Made by a program: the position numbers and the translations under genes. The notes beneath the pieces were generated by a model. It ran no database searches. It worked only from the letters and a program-made list of their open reading frames with translations, and was not told the origin of the DNA. A stretch of 64,000 nucleotides of DNA from Hymenopus coronatus (Eukaryota; Arthropoda; Insecta; Mantodea; Hymenopodidae), in the NCBI GenBank assembly GCA_030762935.1, contig CM060897.1, positions 109,458,176-109,522,175 of the forward strand. The letters run 5' to 3'. Within the stretch, counting starts at the first letter, position 1; every line of letters begins with the position of its first letter. Of this stretch, positions 56,335 to 64,000 are shown in pieces.

Positions 56335-56545
56335 GATTCTCAGCATCCCATTCTATATTGGACGTGAAAGACCGATTAATTTCGCCCGGAGGCCTCTTTG
56401 TCAGGCTTGAGGTTCTTTTACGTGCTGTAAATCTACGACACGGGACCAACGGCTTTACTCCACTTCCGTAGGAAGCCATGGTAAGGATTTTTACGCCTGA
56501 AAAAAAGTCCATCGTCCTCCACCGGGTTTGAAAACGCGACCTTGG
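56335..56545 (-). mobile_element. SINE-D copy
   Basis: On the minus strand: TTTTCAAACCCGGTGGAGGA (B-box region), GGACTTTTTTTCAGGCG, GTAAAGCCGTTGGTCCCGTG, CAGCACGTAAAAGAACCTCA and AGGCCTCCGGGCG. It matches the copy at 30335-30565 block by block. Confidence 0.7.
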
Positions 56546-56774
56546 GTATATAGAGTAGGAGACAGAGAAAGCAGTTCACATTATACTTTGAGTTCGGAAC
56601 GGATTTAAAACCTCAACTTGCTTCGGAAGAAGAAGAAAATGATTGTATATAAAGTCTGTTTTTCCTCACGTTACTGCGCATTGCAACAATATGGCGTACT
56701 TATAATCCTCGCTTATTGGCTGCTGGAGTTGTATCTGCGTATCGCCATTGAAACTAGTTAAAATCATAATATGT

Positions 56775-57504
56775 GCGTGTGTTTAGAAGCATATCTCAAA
56801 GGCAAAATTACGCTTAAAAACTAAACCTGATATTTGAGTTCAGCATATTCCTAGGATTACGTTACGAAGCTTTTTGGGAAAATCTCCTCATCCCAAATAA
56901 CCCTTTACATGAAAACTTTTTGGAAATTTTTGATTTTCTAAAAAATGCCGCTGACAATTTAGATTATAATGCCGTATGTTCAAGTTATTTATTTGGAAAA
57001 TAAAATGTATATACTGAATTTCTGGGGAATACTTTTGAAGACTTCTTTATTCTGCATGACTTTTGTATAACTGGAAAACCGTAAGAGATGCACTAAAGCT
57101 TACTATACAAAAATATAGATCTTGTTAAAACAGTTTATGTCATCTACATTTTTTGTAGAGTTAACCGTTTGCAAGATATTCCTTATATTAGTTTCAATTT
57201 TAATTAAGCAATTCTTTAGACGAGAAGTCATCTTTCGTTTCACATCTATTTTGTTTTACTCCTAGCCACGCAAAGAGAACCGATTTTCAATTGTTTCACA
57301 CAGCGATAGTTTTTAACAGAGTTGACTATTGCGCTGGTGTAATATATTCTCCTATTTCCCTGCTTCTTAAAATGAATCAAGCAATAAGCCTATTTCTTCT
57401 AATATGTATATCGATGATCATGATGTTGATAAAAGAATACTTTTTTTAAGAATTCTGTATTGCAGAACCGAGAAACTCATGCGAATAGAACACTTTAGAT
57501 TAAA
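56775..57504 (-). mobile_element. AHF repeat copy, hairpin end missing
   Basis: It starts at GTGCGTGTGTTTAGAAGCAT (microsatellite region) and ends AACTCATGCGAATAGAACAC. The next minus copy follows at once. Confidence 0.8.
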
Positions 57505-58156
57505 TATACTTTATTTAGTTCGTTGTATATAATGTGCTTTGTAGGTAGAGAAGGTATTATATTCCACCCAAAGGTTCGATAACGAGATTTCTTCAGAAAT
57601 ACATACTTAGAGGACCTTTGAATAAAAAAAATTACAAAAAGGTTCTGGCGTGTCTGTGTATGTTTTTATCTTTTACTACTACGGCATCGCGGGCGAGGAT
57701 ATTGACGATACATGGAACGAAGATGGAGCACCGGTGGAAAGCGATGGCGGGAGAAACCGAAAGACCAAAGAAAAACGCCCCTGCGCAGTTTTGCCCAACA
57801 CAATTTCCACATGCGCTCGCTTGGGATCGAACCCACGCCACCTTAGCGAAAGGTGAGTGGTCTAACCAATCGGCTACGGCGCGACTGTCTGTGTATGTGT
57901 GTTAGTGTCTCTCTGTAAACAGTTTAACTTAAAACAGAAAAGTCGGTTAAATAGTAATTGGTTTAGTATCTTTTAAGGACGCGACACGAAGATTTTCAGG
58001 ATAATCCTTTTATACCACACTACTCTTTACATGAAACATTTTTCAAATTTTCATTTTCTAAAAAATGGCTCTAACATATTTGATTGTAAATGGTCCCTGA
58101 AATCTTCTTCATTCTGAACTGGTAAACCATAAGAGATGGACAAAAACTTAGTGCAC
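57505..58156 (-). mobile_element. AHF repeat copy, right-truncated, with SINE-A
   Basis: The hairpin is decayed (TATATAATGTGCTTTG), then GAGAAGGTATTATATTCCAC. It is interrupted by SINE-A in the GT block and stops at ACAAAAACTTAGTGCACAAA, where a plus copy begins. Confidence 0.8.
57664..57885 (-). mobile_element. SINE-A copy with exact target duplication
   Basis: On the minus strand: CGCCGTAGCCGATTGGTTAG, GGTTCGATCCC and CCACCGGTGCTCCATC. The 3' tail after TACTACT is cut short compared with other copies, lacking GCGGGCGTTAAAC. The 13 bp TGTCTGTGTATGT occurs at 57651-57663 and 57886-57898. Confidence 0.9.
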
Positions 58157-59047
58157 AAAAAATCTGATGTGTTCCATTCACATGACTTTCTCTAGATGCT
58201 AAACAACTTTTTTTTATCTACTACATGCTAACCAAGGTAAACATTAGCAGAAATTGCCTTATTACTTGCTCTCTTGTAAGTAGAAAGAACATAGAGGAAT
58301 GTACTAGGCTAAATCGATAGTCAAATCGTTTAAAAGCTAGTCCTATGTGAAACAACTGAAGTTCGGTTCGCTTTGCATGACCTGCAGTAAAACAAGAGAG
58401 ATGAAACGAAGTGTCCCTTCCTGTTTGAGAAAGGCTCAAATACTTTAAAATTGAAACAAAACAACAAGGAATATCTCAGAAACGGTCAGCTCTACATAAA
58501 ATAAACATATGTGATATAAATTATGTGTTTTAACGAGATCTACAATTGTGTGTGGTAAGGTTCTATGTATCATTTTACGGTTTAATCCCAATGCCAAATT
58601 CTGAAAAGCTCATCCAGAATAAAGGGGTCTTCAGAGACTATTCCCAGAAAATTCAAAACATACAGTTTATGTTTAACGTAAATATCTGCGATATACGGTG
58701 TTTTAACAAAAGTGTTAGAGCCATTTTTGGGAAAAACAAACTTTTCAAAAATTTTGCCATGCAAAGAGTTACTTGGGGTAAGGAGATTTTTTAAAAAAAT
58801 ATTCGTGTCTCATCCTTGGGAGATATTTAACTTTAATACCAGGTTTGGTTGTTAACGTCTTTTCGTTTTTGAGCTATGCTGCTCACAGACACACACACAT
58901 ACACGGAATCTTTTCTAACTTTTTTTTTCAAACTCAGGGCTTCAAAGCATATATTTCCAGCGAAATCTCGACATCCAATTTTTGGGTGGAAAACAGTACC
59001 TTCTCTATCCCTATGAATATTACGCATACGGACTGGAGAAAGTAACA
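58157..59047 (+). mobile_element. AHF repeat copy, near full length
   Basis: It runs from AAAAATCTGATGTGTTCCAT to GGACTGGAGAAAGTAACAG. CA block at 58885-58901. The hairpin is decayed. Confidence 0.88.
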
Positions 59048-59078
59048 GTATATTCGTTAAAACACGTAATTTATTATT

Positions 59079-59127
59079 ATTTATATATATATATATATAT
59101 ATACATACATATATACATACATATATA
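59079..59127. repeat. (TA)n with CATA variants
   Basis: TA units at 59079-59103, then CATACATATA-type units to 59127. Confidence 0.9.
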
Positions 59128-59685
59128 TACACACAGTTTTTAGAGTGCAGGTGGTTGGGAGTGTGGGGGGGGGGACCTAAAATGCAATTAAGACCATTTT
59201 AATATCCCCCATCAATATCTAAGACGTCCTTTATGTTTAAATTGCACTAAATTTAAATTATCATTTTGAATGGGAAGTTTTGGAATGCAAACCCAGTAAA
59301 TTGCTATCATATTGGTTTGATGTTAACACTAGCGCCTTGTTCATTAGTCTAATCACGTTTTCTCGGATGACAGATGAAGACAAGGGGGGGGGGTTGGACC
59401 TTATCAGTGTATCCAGGCAACCACAATGTAGTTGATGTTGATCACGTGTCGTAGTGGGTGATGTATGGCTCAACGTTCAGGTCAGCAGAACTCTCAGAGG
59501 GGACATAAAGTCGCAACTATGTTTTACTAATTAGTGGAACAAGCTTCAGGTTCGTTAATTAATTTCGCAAATGAGTTCGATCATTTTTTTACATTGCTCC
59601 GATTGGTTCCTCGCGAATTCCAGCGTTTCCGTTGTGTTTTACTTTGGCAACCCTATAAAAAGTATTCATTATCAGTACACCTGTC
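59128..59685. other. Unrecognised stretch with two G-runs
   Basis: G-runs of 11 at about 59165-59175 and 9 at about 59383-59393. No frame or repeat match. Confidence 0.4.
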
Positions 59686-60454
59686 GAAAATCTGATGTGC
59701 TAAAATCACATGACTATCTAACCGTTCTACAAAAAACTTCTTACAGAAGATTATTCTTCTTGCTACACCATTCTAATCTAGATGATTAGCAGAATGCCTG
59801 ACTACTTAGTTCCTACAAGTAGAAGGGAACGAAAGGGATGCGCTATGCCAAAGCAATAGTCAAATGTTTTAAAAGCTATCACATATTAAAATTGAAACCA
59901 CTCACAAGGAATACCTTGGTAACGGTCAACTCTACTTCAAAAATGCATATGACATAAATTGTGTGTTTTAACGAGTTCTAAATTTTTGTCGGTTAAGTTT
60001 TGTCTATCTCTTTCGTTTAATCGTTATACGAAATGCTGCAAAAATCAAGCAGAATAAAGTTCTCTTCAGAGGCTATTGCCAGAGAATTCAAAATATACAT
60101 TTTATTTCTGTTGTGAATAACTTTAATATACGGTATTTTAGTGAAAATTGTTAGAGCCATTTCAAAAAAGTTTCCATGTATAGGGTTTCTTGGGGTGTGG
60201 GAAATTTTCTTGAAATTCCTTGTGTATCATCCTTGGAAGAAAATAAACTTAAATAACAAATTATGCATTTAAGGATCTTTTAATCTTTGAGCTATGTTGT
60301 CCACAGGAACATAAACGGACCTTTTTATAAAAATGTTTTTTTTTTTGGATTCAGGGTGTCTCAGAACATATATTTCTAGTGAATTCTCGGTATCAAATTT
60401 TTAGGTGCAATTCAATACCTACTCTATACACTATGTACGTGGTATGTGTAGAGA
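59686..60454 (+). mobile_element. AHF repeat copy
   Basis: It runs from CGAAAATCTGATGTGCTAAA to ACGTGGTATGTGTAGAGAAA. About 90 bp are missing near 59880. The microsatellite is lost. Confidence 0.85.
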
Positions 60455-60734
60455 AAATAAAAACATTCATCTGTCAAAATAACAGAGTGACCCTTTCGGT
60501 GGATTCTGGTCATGACACATAACGACTACCTAGAGTTTTATTCCTGACCTTACTATTTTACCTGATTAGGACGATTTTAGATCTGTAATAAAGTTAAGGA
60601 AACTTTGGAAATAAATCAAACTTCTATTCTATTGGACAAAACCTGGTAATTTTTTTTATAAAATGACATACATTATACTAAGCACTGCATTGCATGTTTT
60701 CAAACCCTTTGATTCATTATGTCTCAAACTATTA
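60455..60734. other. Unrecognised AT-rich stretch
   Basis: Nothing recognised. Confidence 0.4.
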
Positions 60735-61600
60735 TTTTTTTACTTTCTCTACGCGCACTTTGTATATGTGTATAGAGAAGATATTGTATTCCACCCAACA
60801 TTTTGTGTCGAGATTTCACAGGAAATATGTTTTGAGGTCCCCTGAGTCCAAAAAAGTTTTAGAAAACGGTACGTGTGTGACTGCGGACAGCATAGCTATT
60901 AAATTAAAAGGCCCTTAAATACTGAACTTGGTATTTAAGTTTAGTACCTTCCAAAGATACGTCAGGAAGATTTTCAAGTAAATCTCCCACTCTGAACTCA
61001 CTTTATATACGAAACATTCTGAATTTTTTGTTTTTTCAAAAATGGCTCTAAAGATTTTCATTAAAATTACCGTTTATTAAACACGTTTACATCATAACTC
61101 AAATGCGGTCTTGAATTATCAGGGAAAAGCTTTTGAAGACCTGTTCATTCTGAATAAATGTTTCTGAATTTTGAATAACTGGTAAAGAGTAATAAATAAA
61201 CAAAAACTTATTATACGAAAATGTAGAGCTCGTTAAAATACAGAATTTATGCCATATACATTTTTCTTGTAGAATTGACCGTTTCCCCAATATTCTAAGT
61301 TATTGGTTTTAATCTTAAATTAAGAAACTTCTCTCAAACAAGGTCACCTTTCTCTTTATCTCTCTTTTGCTTTATTGGTGGCAATGCAAAATGAATCGAA
61401 CTTCAATTGTTCACATACAGAATAGTATTTAAATGATTTGACTATCGTTTTGACCTAGCATATTCCCTTATTTCCCTTCTACTTACAATGTAGCAAGTAG
61501 TAAGATCATTTCTGTTAATGCTTATCTCAATTAGTAGATGCAGATAAAAGACTTCTGTAAGAATACTTTTTTTGCGGAACAGATAGATATAGTCCTGTTT
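60735..61600 (-). mobile_element. AHF repeat copy
   Basis: It starts TTTTTTACTTTCTCTACGCG and ends AGATATAGTCCTGTTTTCAG, the terminus being diverged. The GT block is almost gone. Confidence 0.82.
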
Positions 61601-61821
61601 TCAGACTTGGCATAAATTTGAGATACACTTTTTAAAACTAAAATTTGAACTAAATCATTGATAATTTTTATGTTCATAATAGATATATCTAGAAATGAAT
61701 CTATGCATAGGATCTAAAATTCGTGTACATTTGTACAATTATTATTAATTTTTTAAAATTTTAGGGAAAAAATTAGTTTTTCCCAAAACTTTAAATCAAT
61801 GTAATGTTTCAATGAATTAAA
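61601..61821. other. Unrecognised AT-rich stretch
   Basis: Nothing recognised. Confidence 0.4.
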
Positions 61822-61951
61822 GTGTACAAAATAAAATGTGTTCCAATAACATGACTTTTTCTATCTGTTCTAAAAACAGATTTCTTGTGTACAAAATAAA
61901 ATGTGTTCCAATAACATGACTTTTTCTATCTGTTCTAAAAACAGATTTCTT
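61822..61951. repeat. Perfect 65 bp tandem duplication
   Basis: 61822-61886 and 61887-61951 are identical by base-by-base reading. The unit starts GTGTACAAAATAAAATG and ends ACAGATTTCTT, and contains the left end of the following AHF copy. Confidence 0.95.
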
Positions 61952-62493
61952 ACAATGTTAATCGAGATAAGGGAATACACAATTTTCAAGAAAGGTCTTA
62001 AAAGCTGTCGCTATGGGATTGTGATTCAAATTTGCTTCTTTGCATGACCCGGAGTAATAACAAAAAGCACACATACACAAAATTCTAGATATCATTCCAA
62101 AATATACTTTTATCTTCATGGACATATATCTAACATACGCATTTTAATTAAAATCGTTAGAACCATTTTTGAGTACACAAAATTTTCAAAAAAATTCCAT
62201 GTGAAGTGTAGTTTGGTGTAGAGGTTTTTTCAAGAAGATCTTCATGCCGCGTCATGGAAGAAGCTAATTTAATTATCATGTTTGGTATTTAACCGACGTT
62301 TCATTTTTTGGTTATGTTGTTCACATAAACATGCATACACAGATAGACACTCATATGGGACTTTTTCTAAGTTTTTTCCAGGAGCCCTCAAAACATGTAT
62401 GTCCGGTAAAATCTAGGTATCAATTTTTCGGGTGGAATACAATCTCTACTTCATCTACTATATACATACATAGTAATTAGTGGAAAAAGTAAA
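61835..62493 (+). mobile_element. AHF repeat copy with large internal deletion
   Basis: The left end is inside the 65 bp duplication (AATGTGTTCCAATAACATG). The middle is missing from about 62060 to 62085. The right end is ATAGTAATTAGTGGAAAAAG plus TAAAAC. Confidence 0.82.
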
Positions 62494-63325
62494 ACATATG
62501 ATGTAATCCATTCATATGACTTTCTACAACAAATTATTCTTAAAAAAGTACATTCTGTCCTCTGCTTAGTTTTAATCGAGTTAAATATTGGCAGAAATAT
62601 TACTTTATTCTTTCTAAGTACAAGGGAAGTAAAATATATATACTAGAACTAAAGCGATAGTAAAATACTTAATTGCCAGCCGTTATGTGATGCGATTGAA
62701 ATTCCATTCTCCTTGCTTGACCAAGATGAAAAAAAAAAAAAAAAGAATAACTACTTCCTAGTTGAGAAAACTCTAAGTATTGGAAATACGTCGGAAATAG
62801 CTATATCACCAAAAATATGTAAATGAAAGAAAGTATGTATTTTAATATGCTCTACATTTTTTGTGTAATAGGTTTTCCCATAAAATTCAAGATATACATT
62901 TTAATTGTATATAAATTGTTTAATGTGCTGTATTTTAAAAAATCGTTAAAGCCCCTTTTGAGAAAAGCAACATCTTCAAAATGTTTTCTATGTTAAAGGG
63001 TAGTTTAGGATGGAGGAATTTTCCTCAATCTTCGTGTCGCATTCTTGGAAGATACTAAACTTAAATACCGATTTGGTAGTTTATCGGCTTTTCGTTTCTG
63101 AGTTATCATGTGTACAGACACGGACACGCACGTGCGGACTGTGCTTCTTCTAAATATGTTTTTTTTTTCTTCTTTTTTTTATAGGGGTTTCTGAAACGTA
63201 TACTTCCATGAAATCTCGGTATATAATTTTTTATTTGAATTGAGACCGTTAATTAGCCTCGTCGTAATAATGACAGTCATTCTATTAATTATCTACATGT
63301 ATATAAATAAAGAAAGTTAACATTT
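62494..63325 (+). mobile_element. AHF repeat copy, tandem with previous
   Basis: It begins ATATGATGTAATCCATTCAT directly after the preceding end. The right end is decayed, with a foreign ~60 bp (63240-63295) before ACATGTATATAAATAAAGAA. Confidence 0.78.
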
Positions 63326-63736
63326 ATTAATTTGTATACATAGGAACCAAGAAGTCAGTTGTTGACTTGAAAGCTATACAGAATCCTGACGCCAGACTAC
63401 AGAGAAGGGTGAGAAGTTGCTTCCATTGTGAAAGTCACGTGCGAATTTCTTATACAGGGGCAGTCCAGTTTAAAACCCACGAGGGGACTTCTGCTTTATA
63501 TTCGTAGTATCACGTGGTTATTATGACTATTCTGTGAGATTCGCAATGGTTTTTGGGTCACGATGGTGTCATTTTGGCGGAATTTCTAACCAATCAGGAA
63601 GAAGCCACCATGACACCGGTTTTAATATAAAGGAAGTAGGGTTCGACACATCGTGGTCATTTATCAAGAATTTGCCCGCGAGAGGCAACGTCGTTTATCA
63701 AGAATCTGTCCATGAGATGCCGTAGATCGTCGTTCT

Positions 63737-63798
<62 letters not shown>

Positions 63799-64000
63799 TT
63801 CGCGAACGAAGATTGTTATGAGAAGAAACTGTTAGTGAATTAAAGGAACGTCGCTCACCTATTTAATAGTCGGCTCGTGATTATTTGAGAGTGAATTGTG
63901 CCATGCACTTAACGTAGAAACAGTGTAATTGAGAGTACGTGTGAGTGGGTGGTAAGAGTACCAGTCAGCAGAATAACAGTGTACAGCAAGGTGCTTATTT
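63326..64000. other. Terminal segment: TATA-like box, imperfect repeats, long poly-A
   Basis: AATATAAAGG at about 63624 is TATA-like. TTTATCAAGAAT occurs at 63660 and 63696 as part of two ~36 bp imperfect repeats. A run of about 53 A starts near 63742 after GTAAATAAA. GTTCGCGAAC (about 63798-63807) is a perfect palindrome. GC is higher than in AHF. It may be the end of one retroposed unit followed by another, or part of an LTR. The window ends inside it. Confidence 0.4.

Noticed and set aside
1605..63325. AHF as an array of CRISPR-like or satellite repeats
   Set aside because: Copies are dispersed on both strands with varied truncation and lie within other elements; spacing is irregular, as for a mobile repeat.

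Overview
This 64 kb window is AT-rich eukaryotic nuclear DNA made almost entirely of transposable elements and their debris. I recognise no intact host gene, no rRNA or functional tRNA gene, and no prokaryotic operon structure. Tc1/mariner relics, several tRNA-headed SINE families, a 5'-truncated LINE, (GT)n/(TA)n microsatellites and a dense non-coding repeat suggest a repeat-rich invertebrate, most likely an arthropod. The sequence alone does not fix the species.

The main component is one non-coding repeat of about 0.8-0.9 kb, called AHF here (ACTTTCTC-hairpin family). I count about 40 full, truncated or interrupted copies on both strands, covering by rough addition about 29 kb (45% of the window). 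In its plus orientation an AHF copy begins near TCTGATGTGTTCCATTC, then carries ACTTTCTCTAC. It runs through conserved AT-rich non-coding sequence and a CA/GT microsatellite. It ends in a palindromic stem-loop around ACTATGTACATAGT, followed by GTAGAGAAAGT and A residues. The short inverted pair ACTTTCTCTAC/GTAGAGAAAGT, internal microsatellite, terminal stem-loop, T-tract insertion sites and head-to-tail tandem copies together resemble the non-autonomous Helentron derivatives (HINE/DINE-1 type). That classification is inference. In the feature list, '+' means the hairpin end is on the right.

Other elements: SINE-A, a tRNA-headed SINE of about 245 bp with ten copies, most with readable 6-13 bp target duplications; rarer tRNA-headed SINEs B to F; a mariner (22383-24236) whose 3' part is interrupted by an AHF copy; two internally deleted mariners of a second type (4862-5454, 49564-50245); a mariner-like N-terminal relic (284-610); a hAT-like zinc-finger relic (740-1060); a pogo/CENP-B-like relic lacking its catalytic core (52160-52720); and a LINE 3' end (48417-48986) flanked by a 14 bp target duplication.

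Layout: 0-1.1 kb transposase relics; 1.6-13.7 kb dense AHF with SINEs; 13.7-15.9 kb unrecognised; 15.9-20.4 kb AHF; 22.4-24.2 kb nested mariner; 25.4-36.3 kb AHF and SINEs, including a four-layer nest at 34.4-36.3 kb; 36.3-40.0 kb mostly unrecognised AT-rich DNA; 40-43.4 kb AHF; 46.1-47.7 kb a minisatellite of about 65-82 bp units interrupted by a SINE; 48-51.4 kb nested AHF/SINE/LINE/mariner; 51.5-56.5 kb a coding-like ORF, the pogo relic and a diverged tandem duplication; 56.8-63.3 kb AHF; and 63.3-64 kb an unexplained segment with a TATA-like box and a long poly-A run. The insertions give a readable relative order: AHF copies received SINE-A, SINE-B, SINE-C, LINE and mariner insertions, and AHF itself inserted into a mariner and into another AHF copy.
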